This document shows, piece after piece, positions 25,995 through 35,489 of a DNA stretch of 37,082 bases. Position numbers and translations under genes: made by a program. Under the pieces are notes generated by a model, which did no database searches, was not told the origin of the DNA, and saw only the letters and a list, made by a program, of their open reading frames with translations. Position 1 is the stretch's first letter. Each line of letters starts with the position of its first letter. This DNA comes from Neiella marina (GTDB taxonomy: Bacteria; Pseudomonadota; Gammaproteobacteria; Enterobacterales; Neiellaceae), in contig NZ_NGNS01000032.1 in the NCBI RefSeq assembly GCF_002165625.1, positions 1 through 37,082 of the forward strand, written 5' to 3'.

Positions 25995-28535
25995 ATGTCA
26001 GAGCAACGTCTTGAATTGAAAGCCCCCGTCAGCGGCGTCGTCATTCCCCTCGATCAAGTTCCCGATCCAGTTTTCGCCCAAAAAATGGTTGGCGAAGGCA
26101 TTTCCATAGACCCAACGAGTGAGCATTTACTGGCGCCCTGTAACGGCAAAGTCATTCAAATGCACCCAGCCAAACATGCCATTACCATAGAGTCCGAGCA
26201 AGGCATTGAAGTGCTCATGCACATTGGGCTAGATACCGTCATGCTCAAAGGAGATGGTTTCTCGCCATTGGTATCGGAAGGAGAAACAGTAGAGCAAGGA
26301 CAGCCGCTCATTGATTTTGATGCCGATAAGATCGCCTTATCAGCTCGCAGTTTGATGACCGAAATTGTCATCACCAACGGCGACCAAGTCAGCCGTTACC
26401 AATTCACGTCGGGCAATGTCGTCGCCAACCGCGACACCTTGATGACGCTAGAGTTGGGAGCACCGGCAGACACCGATGAAATAGACCAAGAAGGCCTGAC
26501 CAAAGAGTGCGCCTCCGATTGGATTAGTATACCCAACCCAACGGGCATTCATGCCCGCCCCGCAGCCGCTTTGGCAGCTGAAGCAAAGATGTTTCAATCG
26601 CGCATTAAATTGGAGCGTGATGGCCAATTTGCCGATGCCAAATCAGTTGTGGCTCTAATGGGTTTGAACGTCAAATTAGCCGAGAAAGTACGAATTGTTG
26701 CCAAAGGTCGAGACGCCGATGAAGCCGTTGACGCGCTCACAGTAGCGATTTGTGATGGCTTAGGCGAAGACGTATCAACTGCTGTTGCACCAACAGTGCA
26801 ACCAGTGGAAGTTGAAGAAGAGGTATCACTGCTGGCGAAAGTCAGCGCCGACCCCAATATTTTGCTCGGTATTGCGGCTTCGCCAGGGATTGCTATTGGC
26901 AAGGTTCATCAGCTTGAACATCAGCAACTCAGCTATGACGAACTCGCCGCCGATGCTAATGCCGAACGCACTTCCCTAACCGATGCCATTGAACATGCTA
27001 AGGCTGATTTAAAGAGCTTGCAGGCCAAACTGCAAAGCGAAGGCAACCAAACAAATGCTGAGATTTTCGCCGCTCACCAAGAACTACTCGAAGATCCGGC
27101 GATCTTCCAACAAGCCAAGAAACTAATTAAGGAAGGAAAATCGGCGCCATTCGCTTGGAATAAAGCAGTACATGAACAAATCAAAGTACTCCGAGCGGTA
27201 GACAGCGATGTCATTGCCGGCCGGGTAGCCGATTTGGAGGATGTCTGTACACGCATCCTCAAACTACTTCTTGGAATCGACGATGCTGCAACGGCACTGG
27301 CCGAACAAACCATTATCGTTGCTGAGGATTTAACGCCCTCAGATACAGCCAACTTAGATCGCAGTAAAGTTATTGGTTTTGTCACCACGCTTGGCGGCGC
27401 CACTTCACATGCGGCTATTTTGGCCCGTTCAATGAACCTGCCAGCCTTAGCCGGAGTAGATCCTCAGGTACTGGCGCTGGAAGAAGGGCTACAAGTTGTC
27501 CTTGATGGCGATGCCGGCACCTTAAACATCGCCGCATCCGATGAAGAAATCGCGCAACTCAGGCAAAAACAACAACAACAAGTGGCACGCGCCGAGCAAG
27601 CCCAGCAAAAAGCTCATGAGCCAGCGGTAACAAGCGACGGTGTAGCAATTGAGGTAGTCGCCAATATCGGTAACGTCAAAGATGCCATCGAGGCCTGTAA
27701 ATTTGGTGCCGAAGGCGTTGGTTTGCTACGCAGTGAATTTCTCTATCTTGATCAGGCGACCGAGCCTAATGAAGATCAACAGGCACAGGTTTACACCGAA
27801 ATCGCTGATGCCTTGGGGGCAGACAAGCCACTGATTGTCAGAACCCTGGATGTCGGTGGTGATAAGCCATTGCCATATTTACCGATGCCAAGTGAAGAAA
27901 ACCCCTTCTTAGGTGAGCGTGGCATTCGGATCGGTCTCAATCGACCATCCATTCTCAAACGCCAGGTCCGAGCGATTTTGCGCGCTCATGGCCACGCCAA
28001 ACTGAAAATTATGTTTCCGATGATTGCCACCCTGCCAGAGCTCAAAGCGGCCAAACAGCTGGTGCAACAAGAAGCCGAGGATTTGGGCGTATCTGGTGTT
28101 GAGATTGGCATCATGGTTGAGGTGCCATCCACCGCTGTGCTATCGGAACATTTTGCTGCCGAGGCTGATTTTTTCTCGGTCGGTACCAACGATTTAACTC
28201 AGTATGCATTGGCCATGGATCGGGGCCACCCGAAACTAGGTTGGCAAGTCGATGCGCTTGATCCGGCAGTTCTAAGACTCATCAAATTGACCGTTGACGG
28301 CGCCAAGAAACATGGCAAATGGGTCGGTGTATGTGGCGGAGCCGCCAGCGATTTGCTTGCCGTACCGGTGCTCATTGGCCTTGGCGTTACCGAACTATCT
28401 TGCAGTGTGCCAGCAATTCCGGAGGTCAAAGAACTAGTTCGCAGCAGCTCTCTAGCACAATGCCAAGCACTAGCTGAGCAAGTATTACAACAACCTGATG
28501 CGGAATCAGTCCGCGCCCTACTACAAAAGATATAA
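25995..28535 (+). CDS. PTS IIA(Glc-type)-HPr-Enzyme I fusion, copy 2
   Basis: An 846-residue paralog of the 21485 gene with the same domain order. IIA (about 8-150) has H61 and H76; HPr (about 173-258) has H186 (GIHARP) and S217; Enzyme I (about 290-846) has H472 (GGATSHAAILARS), RTLDVGGDKP and VCGGAASD near the end. The inter-domain linkers differ in length and sequence from copy 1, so the copies are old or fast-diverging there. ATG 25995 follows GGAAG by 7 nt. It has its own promoter region after the terminator of unit 1 and is followed 48 bp later by its permease gene. All phosphorylation residues are intact. Confidence 0.95.
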   Translation: MSEQRLELKAPVSGVVIPLDQVPDPVFAQKMVGEGISIDPTSEHLLAPCNGKVIQMHPAKHAITIESEQGIEVLMHIGLDTVMLKGDGFSPLVSEGETVEQGQPLIDFDADKIALSARSLMTEIVITNGDQVSRYQFTSGNVVANRDTLMTLELGAPADTDEIDQEGLTKECASDWISIPNPTGIHARPAAALAAEAKMFQSRIKLERDGQFADAKSVVALMGLNVKLAEKVRIVAKGRDADEAVDALTVAICDGLGEDVSTAVAPTVQPVEVEEEVSLLAKVSADPNILLGIAASPGIAIGKVHQLEHQQLSYDELAADANAERTSLTDAIEHAKADLKSLQAKLQSEGNQTNAEIFAAHQELLEDPAIFQQAKKLIKEGKSAPFAWNKAVHEQIKVLRAVDSDVIAGRVADLEDVCTRILKLLLGIDDAATALAEQTIIVAEDLTPSDTANLDRSKVIGFVTTLGGATSHAAILARSMNLPALAGVDPQVLALEEGLQVVLDGDAGTLNIAASDEEIAQLRQKQQQQVARAEQAQQKAHEPAVTSDGVAIEVVANIGNVKDAIEACKFGAEGVGLLRSEFLYLDQATEPNEDQQAQVYTEIADALGADKPLIVRTLDVGGDKPLPYLPMPSEENPFLGERGIRIGLNRPSILKRQVRAILRAHGHAKLKIMFPMIATLPELKAAKQLVQQEAEDLGVSGVEIGIMVEVPSTAVLSEHFAAEADFFSVGTNDLTQYALAMDRGHPKLGWQVDALDPAVLRLIKLTVDGAKKHGKWVGVCGGAASDLLAVPVLIGLGVTELSCSVPAIPEVKELVRSSSLAQCQALAEQVLQQPDAESVRALLQKI

Positions 28536-28583
28536 AACCAAGCAATTAAAAGTCGGTTTAAAACGATAATTAAGGAACTAAAC

Positions 28584-30380
28584 ATGAGTGTATTTACCAA
28601 TGCCTTTGGGGCATTACAGAAAGTGGGTAAATCATTGATGCTGCCGGTGTCAGTGTTGCCTGTAGCAGGTTTGCTATTAGGTATTGGTGCGGCAAATCTA
28701 CCCTGGATCCCTGACATACTGTCACAAGTGATGGCAGCATCAGGTGGCGCAATCTTTGGCAACTTAGCATTAATTTTTGCCATCGGTGTAGCCTTGGGTT
28801 TCACGGAAAATGATGGTGTGTCAGCGTTAGCGGCAACCGTTGGCTACGCGGTACTGTTAGCGACCATGGGTGTTGTTGCCTCCGCGATGGGTGTTGAAAC
28901 CAAGTCGATCATGGGCTTACAGTCGATCGAAACTGGGGTGTTTGGTGGCATTCTAATCGGTGGTGTGGCTGCCGCCGTGTTCAATCGCTTCTTCCGTATT
29001 CAGCTACCTGCTTACCTCGGGTTCTTTGCTGGCAAAAGGGCTGTGCCGATTATCACCGCTTTTGCTGCCATCTTCCTAGGCATCATTTTGGTATTTATTT
29101 GGCCACCGATTGGCGGCGTGATTGACGCCTTCTCTCATTGGGCTGCGGAGCAATCGCCAGCGATGGCATTTAGCATCTACGGTATTGTCGAGCGCTCTTT
29201 GATTCCGTTTGGCCTTCACCACGTCTGGAACGTACCATTCTTCTTCGAAGCTGGATCGTGCACTAACTTAGCGGGCGAAGCGCGTACTGGTGTATTAACT
29301 TGTTATCTAGAGGCAGACCAAGCGAGCCGAGCAGCAGCAACCAACCACTTTGGCCAACTTGCAGGCGGCTACATGTTTAAGATGTATGGTTTGCCAGCAG
29401 CGGCGATTGCAATTTGGCATTGTGCTAAACCAGAACATCGCGCCAAGGTCGGCGGCATCATGATCTCGGCTGCATTAACCTCGTTCTTGACCGGCATTAC
29501 CGAGCCCATCGAGTTCTCATTCTTGTTTGTTGCACCGGTACTGTATGCCTTGCACGCCATCCTGGCGGGTACCGCATTCTTTGTGACCAACAGCCTGGGA
29601 ATGGTTCATGGCACCTCGTTCTCCCACGGTTTCATCGACTTCATTGTGCTATCGGGTAACTCTCAGAACTTCTTGCTGTTTCCTGTCATAGGCGCAATCT
29701 ATGCAGTGGTTTACTACAGTGTGTTCCGCTTTGTGATCACCAAGTTCGACTTGAAAACGCCAGGCCGAGAAGATGAATCGGACTCGCTGCTCGCCAGTGC
29801 TAGCGATGGCGATGAGGATGAAATGGCTCGAGATCTTGTCGTTGCCTTTGGGGGCGCAGGCAATATCGTTAGCCTTGATGCCTGTATTACCCGGCTCAGA
29901 ATCGGCGTCAATGACCCTGCAAAAGTCGATCAGCCGAGATTAAAAGCAATGGGGGCTGCTGGCGTTGTGCAGGTAGGTAACGGCATGCAGGCTATTTTCG
30001 GTACCCAATCGGAAAACCTAAAAACGGCGATGGACATCTTCCTTAAAAAGGGTGGCGGAACAGAACCGGTAGCGCCAGTAGCAGCAACACCTGCGCCAAC
30101 CACAGACACTGCGCCAGTAGAGTTAACTGCCGACGTAGAAGCTGCGGTATCGGTTTGCGTGGCGACATTTGGTGGCGTCGACAACATCAAGAAGGTCACT
30201 CGATGTGCCACCAGTCGAATTCGTTTGCTACTCCGCGAGCCTGTCGATGTCGACCCTGATACCATCGACTTGCCACTCTCACAAGCAACCATGAAGGTAC
30301 AAGAAAACCTTTACCATATATTGGTCGGTGAGTATGCAGAAGCCTATGAAGCCGCCATCAACAAATTAAGAGAACAGTAA
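28584..30380 (+). CDS. ptsG: PTS IIC-IIB-IIB permease, PtsG family, copy 2
   Basis: A 598-residue permease. The IIC part (about 1-385) is nearly the same as copy 1 ([27 protein letters not shown] at 304-311). IIB1 has C434 in [12 protein letters not shown] Pro/Ala/Thr linker (about 490-515) joins a second IIB with C541 in [11 protein letters not shown]. Ordinary PtsG ends after the first IIB at about 477 residues, so the second IIB is an addition. Having two phosphocysteines raises the question of whether IIB2 passes phosphate to IIB1 or is regulatory. ATG 28584 follows AAGGAA by 8 nt. The terminator at 30388 ends the operon. Substrate probably glucose or a related hexose. Confidence 0.95.
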   Translation: MSVFTNAFGALQKVGKSLMLPVSVLPVAGLLLGIGAANLPWIPDILSQVMAASGGAIFGNLALIFAIGVALGFTENDGVSALAATVGYAVLLATMGVVASAMGVETKSIMGLQSIETGVFGGILIGGVAAAVFNRFFRIQLPAYLGFFAGKRAVPIITAFAAIFLGIILVFIWPPIGGVIDAFSHWAAEQSPAMAFSIYGIVERSLIPFGLHHVWNVPFFFEAGSCTNLAGEARTGVLTCYLEADQASRAAATNHFGQLAGGYMFKMYGLPAAAIAIWHCAKPEHRAKVGGIMISAALTSFLTGITEPIEFSFLFVAPVLYALHAILAGTAFFVTNSLGMVHGTSFSHGFIDFIVLSGNSQNFLLFPVIGAIYAVVYYSVFRFVITKFDLKTPGREDESDSLLASASDGDEDEMARDLVVAFGGAGNIVSLDACITRLRIGVNDPAKVDQPRLKAMGAAGVVQVGNGMQAIFGTQSENLKTAMDIFLKKGGGTEPVAPVAATPAPTTDTAPVELTADVEAAVSVCVATFGGVDNIKKVTRCATSRIRLLLREPVDVDPDTIDLPLSQATMKVQENLYHILVGEYAEAYEAAINKLREQ

Positions 30381-30387
30381 ACCTTCT

Positions 30388-30418
30388 AATCAAGCCCGCA
30401 AACGCGGGCTTGATTTTT
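30388..30418. terminator. Terminator of PTS unit 2
   Basis: AATCAAGCCCGC (30388-30399) pairs with GCGGGCTTGATT, followed by TTTT. It also lies 2 bp beyond the stop of the convergent small exported protein gene, so it may serve both, although the minus-strand U-tract is poor. Confidence 0.85.
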
Positions 30419-30419
30419 A

Positions 30420-30689
30420 CTAAGACCGATTCGTCACTGCTTTTCCACCCTGATCGCAACCGTGTTCTCGCCACTCCAACTGATAATCACTGAGGTCCGT
30501 TTTTAACTGCCTCTGATCAATCGGATCTTTTTTCAGTTTTTTGACAATACGATTCATTTGTTTAGCCAAATAGAGGCACTTGCGATCCATTGACGGCTTG
30601 GTTGGGTATGGCTTGGAGCTCGCGACTACTGGGGAGTTGAGGCATAGCAACAAGACCAAAGCGACGCTTACGGGAGTGTAATTAGACAT
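30420..30689 (-). CDS. Small exported protein, unknown
   Basis: An 89-residue protein with a signal peptide (about 1-24, ending VVASS) and a basic helical mature part with two cysteines (C38 and C78), probably a disulfide. The segment LSDYQLEWREHGCDQ is distinctive, but I do not recognise the family. ATG 30689 follows AAGGAA by 9 nt, which supports translation. It is convergent with the PTS operon and a single-gene unit. Confidence 0.65.
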   Translation of the reverse strand: MSNYTPVSVALVLLLCLNSPVVASSKPYPTKPSMDRKCLYLAKQMNRIVKKLKKDPIDQRQLKTDLSDYQLEWREHGCDQGGKAVTNRS

Positions 30690-30867
30690 ATATTTCGTTC
30701 CTTGAAATTACGATTTAACCGAACCACCTTGTTCGACCCATGTCTAATTTTTACACAGCTGGCTTTAATTGCTCATGTGATTTTGATAATTGTATCGGTT
30801 CGCCACTGACAGATTGAGATATCTGACTCAGTGATTGAGGAAGGCCGATTTGTTGATGGAGGGCAAC

Positions 30868-31098
30868 ATGACCACGACTATTGAACGTCGATTTGCTGCG
30901 CAACAAGTGTCTTTAGAACGACTCAATATTGCTCAGCGCTCTGCGTTTAGCGAAATTGAAGCTGCCGGCTATGGCTTGCTGTTTATCCGTTCCACCAGTG
31001 GCGGTAAAGTCGCTATTTGTAGCAGCGGCCAATCATTTGCAACGATAGATGAGGCGGGCCAGCTCAATACCTGCCCAGAGATCGATCTCAGACGTTAA
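30868..31098 (+). CDS. Small cytosolic protein, unknown
   Basis: A 76-residue protein without signal peptide or membrane helix: MTTTIERRFAAQQVSLERL, then a helix, then a beta-rich AGYGLLFIRSTSGGKVAICSS segment. ATG 30868 is chosen because GGAGGG lies 5 nt upstream; the frame is open 11 codons further, to 30835. No family recognised. It is convergent with the wzc-like gene, with 4 bp between the stops. The two cysteines (about 51 and 69) have no recognised context. Confidence 0.6.
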   Translation: MTTTIERRFAAQQVSLERLNIAQRSAFSEIEAAGYGLLFIRSTSGGKVAICSSGQSFATIDEAGQLNTCPEIDLRR

Positions 31099-31102
31099 CG
31101 TG

Positions 31103-33286
31103 CTATGAAGCGCGATTGCGACTCGCTCTTGCATGTGAGAGTTCGACCAAATTGGTCGCCGCATCACTTTGATACAACCGCTTGCCGCCGCCATGGCGTC
31201 GCCCAGAGACCTGATTCAAAACAATACCCAGAATAGGCGCATTGACTTTCCGTAACCGGTCGAGGCCATCTTTCACGTCTGCCCTCGAAGTTTGTTCTGC
31301 CTTGACCACGTAAAGTAATTTATCGGCAACGGTGGAGACTACCTGAGCGTCACTCACGGCTTGAATCGGGCCAGTCTCAATGATGATCCGATCGTAGTGC
31401 TCTCGTAACCCCGAAATAAGCACTTTGAATTTTTTCGATGACAAATAGTTCAGCGGATCACTTGTAGTCGCCCCAGCAGGCAAAATATCAATACCCAGCT
31501 CTTCTGAGCGATGAATACAAGCGCCAACCTTATGCGAACGCGACAACACGTTACTCAGGCCTGGCATCGTCGGCTCCAAATCCAACATGGTGTTGATTGA
31601 CGGTCGACGCATATCGGCATCGATCAGCAACACCTTTTCTATTTCGCCACAAGAAATCGCCAGCTGTATCGCAACTGACGATTTACCCTCTCCCTCAGCA
31701 GTCGAGGTTATTGCTGCCAATTGATTGCGGCCGCCACTGAGCTGTAGGCGAGTTCGCAAACCATGTATTGCCTCAGAAAAATGCAGATCCTCTGATAAAG
31801 CTTTCACTGGTGAGCGCTTCTTCAGCTTTACCACAGGCAATTCAATGAGCACATCCAAACCGAGCGATGCTTCAACTTGTGTGCCTTTGCTAATGGCACC
31901 AACCAGTAAGCTCTTGACCAGCACAATGAGCGCGCCGACCAACCCACCAAGAACGGTAGCCACCATCAGGATCATCAGTTTCCGCGGTTTGAATGGATAA
32001 AGCGGCACCACTGCAGGATCGATCAAGCGGGCAAAATTATGTTCCAAATCATCGGTCGCTTTGGTTTCCTCAAAGCGGGTTAAGAAAGTGTCGTAAAGCT
32101 TTTGGTGAGTTTCCACATCCCGCTGCAACTGGGTAAAGGTGGCTTGGACCTTACTTAACCTTTGATAAGTCTGTTTGGTTCGTTGGAAGGCTTGCTCGAG
32201 TCCCTGGACTCGCAACTTAGCCGCTTGAAATTCGTTGCCAATAGTCGTCGATACCTGCGCTAATAACTCTTTCAGGTTGTCATCAACCGCCCGTTGCTCT
32301 GCACTCAATGCCGTGCGCTTCGGGTGTTTAGGGCCATAGCGCTTCGCTAACTCCGATTCACGTAACCGCAGTTCTAGGCGCTTGTCTCGCATCCCTTTGA
32401 TCGATGGATGGTCGCGAACGGCTTCAATCGACAGCAAATCCATCACATCTTGTTTGCCATAGTTGGCGACCAACTCACTTAACACTCTTACTTCTTCAAG
32501 CCGCTTACGGGCGTCAATAATTTGCGATGAAGTGAGGTTAAGTTCCTGACTGACAATGCCCAAAATACCAGAGATATCGATCAAGTCTTCACTCTGACGA
32601 AACTCAGATAGCTCGAGCTCTGCCTGCAATAAGTTGGCTCGCTGCTCCTGCAATTGCTCAAGCAACCATTGGCTGGTTTGCTCGGTGATTTGACTGCGCG
32701 AATCGCGGTGATAATCGATATAGGCGGCGACAACCGCATTGGCGACACCGGCGGCTAGTTTGGGATCATAGGCATCGAAGCTAATTTGGATGATCTCACT
32801 GTCACGAACCGGAGTGACCGACAAGCGACTGCGAAACTCGTCTTCAGCCCGCTGTTCAGACATTTCCCGCCGTAGCTTCGGCAGTAAAGCCTCTTTACCA
32901 AAGAAGTAAGCATGCCAATACTGATACACGCTCGGCTGCCGATAGGTAAACTCCGGATGAGTTTGCAGCGACATTTGAGCCACGACCTTGCGTGCGATGG
33001 CACGGGATTTAAGCAGTTCAACTTGGGTACTCATGTGAGAAGAGCTGCGCTCATCGAGCACGTAAAGCTGCTCGATTGCTACCACGTTGGACTGTTGCCC
33101 ACCGATTTGCACATTGGCGCTAGCACGATACATCAACCCCAGCGACTTAACATACAGCACGGCCATGAGAGCAAATATCGCCACCACAGCGACAATAACC
33201 ATGCGCTTGTTCCACAGCAGGGTAACGAAGTCGAATAGCAACTCGTTGTCTTTGTCGGGATTGGTCGGTGAATGATATGGCGTCAT
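31103..33286 (-). CDS. Wzc/ExoP-type polysaccharide co-polymerase and tyrosine autokinase
   Basis: A 727-residue inner-membrane protein. A Wzz-like chain-length domain lies between helices at about 29-47 and 436-460, with long coiled coils (about 205-400) in the periplasm. The cytosolic BY-kinase domain (about 500-690) has Walker A TAEGEGKSS (K535) and Walker A' LLIDADMRRP (553-562). The third motif reads IIIETGP (634-640) where most relatives have IIDTPP. The C-tail carries only one tyrosine (Y705) instead of the usual cluster, so autophosphorylation may be limited. It controls polymer length and export of capsule or exopolysaccharide with Wza. It lies 9 bp after the wza-like gene; no phosphatase or glycosyltransferase genes are adjacent. 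Confidence 0.9.
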   Translation of the reverse strand: MTPYHSPTNPDKDNELLFDFVTLLWNKRMVIVAVVAIFALMAVLYVKSLGLMYRASANVQIGGQQSNVVAIEQLYVLDERSSSHMSTQVELLKSRAIARKVVAQMSLQTHPEFTYRQPSVYQYWHAYFFGKEALLPKLRREMSEQRAEDEFRSRLSVTPVRDSEIIQISFDAYDPKLAAGVANAVVAAYIDYHRDSRSQITEQTSQWLLEQLQEQRANLLQAELELSEFRQSEDLIDISGILGIVSQELNLTSSQIIDARKRLEEVRVLSELVANYGKQDVMDLLSIEAVRDHPSIKGMRDKRLELRLRESELAKRYGPKHPKRTALSAEQRAVDDNLKELLAQVSTTIGNEFQAAKLRVQGLEQAFQRTKQTYQRLSKVQATFTQLQRDVETHQKLYDTFLTRFEETKATDDLEHNFARLIDPAVVPLYPFKPRKLMILMVATVLGGLVGALIVLVKSLLVGAISKGTQVEASLGLDVLIELPVVKLKKRSPVKALSEDLHFSEAIHGLRTRLQLSGGRNQLAAITSTAEGEGKSSVAIQLAISCGEIEKVLLIDADMRRPSINTMLDLEPTMPGLSNVLSRSHKVGACIHRSEELGIDILPAGATTSDPLNYLSSKKFKVLISGLREHYDRIIIETGPIQAVSDAQVVSTVADKLLYVVKAEQTSRADVKDGLDRLRKVNAPILGIVLNQVSGRRHGGGKRLYQSDAATNLVELSHARASRNRAS

Positions 33287-33295
33287 AGTGATTGG

Positions 33296-33859
33296 CTAAA
33301 AGAAGCTTTCCGAGATTTCGATGATGTCACCGGCCATCACCTGGGTATCGCGCGCCGCATCATGTTCGGTTTGATGCGCTTCTCGCGCTCGGCGGATCGA
33401 CCAACTCGATTTTGATGCCCGTTCTTTCAGCCCTCCGGCCAATGCAATCGCCATATCGACCGTTAAGCCCGGTTGATATGGATAACCACCAGGCGCATAT
33501 ACCTGACCATGGATATAAAAAGGACGATAGCGGGTCACTGACACTTGGACGTGGGGCTCGATCAAGTAATCGCCACGCAAGCCATTTTCAATAGTGATCG
33601 CTAATTGTCGGGTAGTAAGACCTTGGGCGAGAACTTCTTCTAGAAATGGGAAACTGACAAAACCGGCTCGGTCGATTTCAGTTTCGATACTGAGATCCGG
33701 TTCGTTATAGACATGCACATTCAACTGATCGCCAGGCCCTAGCAAGTACTCCTCATCCGATTCAACCGCATAAACAGCAAATTGAATCAACAGAAGCACT
33801 AGCAAGCTGGCCAGCTTACAGCCGAATTGTTTGTTAGCAGCACGGTTAATCAACAGCAT
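33296..33859 (-). CDS. Polysaccharide export protein, short Wza/BexD type
   Basis: A 187-residue exported protein with a hydrophobic signal segment (about 16-31), a Poly_export domain opening YLLGPGDQLNVHVYNEPDLS, and a SLBB domain (FYIHGQVYAPGGYPYQPGLT). It is about half the length of E. coli Wza and lacks the C-terminal amphipathic helix that forms the outer-membrane pore, so it may act as a periplasmic ring with a separate barrel. No lipobox is evident. The frame is open to ATG 33952, but the signal peptide fits a start at 33859; neither start has a well-spaced ribosome site. Operon with the kinase downstream. Confidence 0.85.
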   Translation of the reverse strand: MLLINRAANKQFGCKLASLLVLLLIQFAVYAVESDEEYLLGPGDQLNVHVYNEPDLSIETEIDRAGFVSFPFLEEVLAQGLTTRQLAITIENGLRGDYLIEPHVQVSVTRYRPFYIHGQVYAPGGYPYQPGLTVDMAIALAGGLKERASKSSWSIRRAREAHQTEHDAARDTQVMAGDIIEISESFF

Positions 33860-34118
33860 CCTTGAGCACAGTTCAGACCACGAGCACCTTTTTCTAGTGT
33901 TTATATCGGTGTCACGCGTTAATACTTGAGTTCTACTTATCTGCACCATCATACCCTATTTGTCGGCTGATACTGTGACCGTTTGACCAAGTTCATTTAT
34001 TAATCAGTTCAGTCAACGACTCAGATGGTGCGTTCGAGATAGTATGCTAACGTTAGTGATTGATGAATAGATTAACTTGCCGCTCGAATGTGACTCTTTT
34101 GGAACAGGAAATCCGCCC

Positions 34119-34823
34119 ATGCACGCTTTATTGAAACGGACCATCAACTCCCTCTTTGCAATCACCCTATTGCTTACCACGTCGGCCCATGCCACTGATT
34201 ACGAGCTATTAAGCGATCAAGAAATTGATCAACGCTTGTCATTTTTGACCAGCAAGCTCGAATCTATCGAATCGCCGTCGACTTATTGGCAATACGGTTG
34301 GACTGGCTTCTATGCTGCTTCAGCCATCGCTCAGGCTGCTAAAGCGGCTGACGAAAGTGATAGCGATGATTCAACCAAGCAGTGGGTGGGAGCCATCAAG
34401 TCAACCGGGGGCTTGGCATTGATGCTATTGAAACCACTCCCGGTAGTGACAGGAATGGATGACTACCGACAGATGCCCGCAACGACCAGAGCAGAAAAAA
34501 TTGCACGGCTAAAAGAAGCAGAACAGATCATGCGGCATAGTGCTTGGCGCGCGAACGAGAAAAACACTTGGAAACCACACCTAATGACGATTGGTGTGAA
34601 CTTATTGGGTGCTGCTGCAATCGCAGCGTTTGGCGATAGTGACGACGCGCTGGGCTCTGCAGCATTGGGCATTGCCATCGGAGAAGCCGCAATTTGGACA
34701 CAACCTTCGGCACCACAACAACATTGGCAAGCATATCAAGATCAGTTCTCTGGCCAACAAACCGCTTATCAATGGCGATTGGTGCCAACATTAAATGGTG
34801 TCAATTTGGAAGTTAGATTCTAA
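34119..34823 (+). CDS. Exported protein, unknown
   Basis: A 234-residue protein with a clear signal peptide (MHALLKRTINSLFAITLLL..., cleaved after AHA, about 23). The mature part has two hydrophobic alanine/glycine-rich stretches (about 60-75, WTGFYAASAIAQAA, and about 158-190, IGVNLLGAAAIAAF and GSAALGIAIGEAA). They could be membrane-associated helices, and the C-terminus NGVNLEVRF has an outer-membrane-like final Phe. ATG 34119 follows AGGAAA by 8 nt; the frame reaches back to a TTG at 34077. No family recognised. It is divergent from the wza-wzc pair, so a role in polysaccharide secretion is possible but only by position. Confidence 0.7.
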   Translation: MHALLKRTINSLFAITLLLTTSAHATDYELLSDQEIDQRLSFLTSKLESIESPSTYWQYGWTGFYAASAIAQAAKAADESDSDDSTKQWVGAIKSTGGLALMLLKPLPVVTGMDDYRQMPATTRAEKIARLKEAEQIMRHSAWRANEKNTWKPHLMTIGVNLLGAAAIAAFGDSDDALGSAALGIAIGEAAIWTQPSAPQQHWQAYQDQFSGQQTAYQWRLVPTLNGVNLEVRF

Positions 34824-34825
34824 TC

Positions 34826-34849
34826 AAAGCGCTGGCGAGCCAGCGCTTT
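34826..34849. terminator. Bidirectional hairpin between convergent genes
   Basis: A perfect 11-bp stem AAAGCGCTGGC/GCCAGCGCTTT with a 2-nt centre sits between the unknown exported protein and the ferredoxin. The flanking U-tracts are short (three). Confidence 0.75.
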
Positions 34850-34858
34850 CACAACACC

Positions 34859-35227
34859 TTAGGCGCCACCGGGTTCGCCAGTAAACTCGACCAATAAATC
34901 CTCATCGGTAACGATTGCTTGACAAGCAAGTCGGTACGTCGGCGGTATATCCTCATTCGATGCGCGCTCTGCTTCAAATTCCGGCAGCTTACCAATCGAC
35001 TTAAGCACTGAGCGCTCTTTGTCGGTCAGCATCACCGCTTTGATCCGTTCCCCATCCAGATGAGTCACTTTAATTAGGCAAGAGCCACATTCGCCATCAC
35101 GGCATTCGCAAGGAATCTTAATGCCGTTTTCTTCAGCTAAGCCTAGAATCGCATTGCGCTTGCCAGCAACAGCCTCAACTTTTTTGTTCTTCCGCATTGT
35201 CGGGGAAGAGAAATATACAAATGCCAT
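34859..35227 (-). CDS. Plant-type [2Fe-2S] ferredoxin
   Basis: A 122-residue electron-transfer protein. Iron ligands are C42, C47 and C50 (CRDGECGSC) and C102 (RLACQAIV), the classic adrenodoxin/plant-type arrangement, with an extra C40 just before the first ligand. The insertion [20 protein letters not shown] between the loop and the last ligand makes it longer than chloroplast ferredoxins (about 97). ATG 35227 follows AAGGAA by 7 nt. It is a monocistronic gene with no linked oxygenase or reductase, so the redox partner is unknown. Confidence 0.9.
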   Translation of the reverse strand: MAFVYFSSPTMRKNKKVEAVAGKRNAILGLAEENGIKIPCECRDGECGSCLIKVTHLDGERIKAVMLTDKERSVLKSIGKLPEFEAERASNEDIPPTYRLACQAIVTDEDLLVEFTGEPGGA

Positions 35228-35437
35228 AATTTTTCCTTCTTGAGGTTAAAACAGAGACATTTGCAAGCCAAGGGCCACAACCCTAATCAACTGATTTATT
35301 TATCAATAACGTTCACCATGTAGATGTTCAGGTGTCTTGATTACGACAAAAGCTACATTCAGATTGAAGGGTTGTTGACTTTGAGGTCAAAACCAACGCA
35401 GATTCTAGGATAAAGATGTTATGTTAAAGACTGTTGT

Positions 35438-35455
35438 TCTTTGAATACTCAAAGA
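35438..35455. promoter_or_regulatory. Perfect dyad TCTTTGA-ATAC-TCAAAGA
   Basis: A 7-bp inverted repeat, 35 bp before the membrane-protein start and inside a wider TGTTC/GAACA pair. A second, weaker dyad TTGAC/GTCAA is at 35375-35390. Placed as an operator or 5'-leader hairpin for the 35490 gene. Confidence 0.4.
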
Positions 35456-35489
35456 TCAAGAACAGCACTTAAAATTAGGAGCATACGGA

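Noticed and set aside
30034-30060. Frameshift site in the second ptsG copy at its CTTAAAAAGGG
   Set aside because: The phase gives T-AAA-AAG, which does not re-pair in the P site after a -1 slip, and the gene already continues in frame into IIB2.
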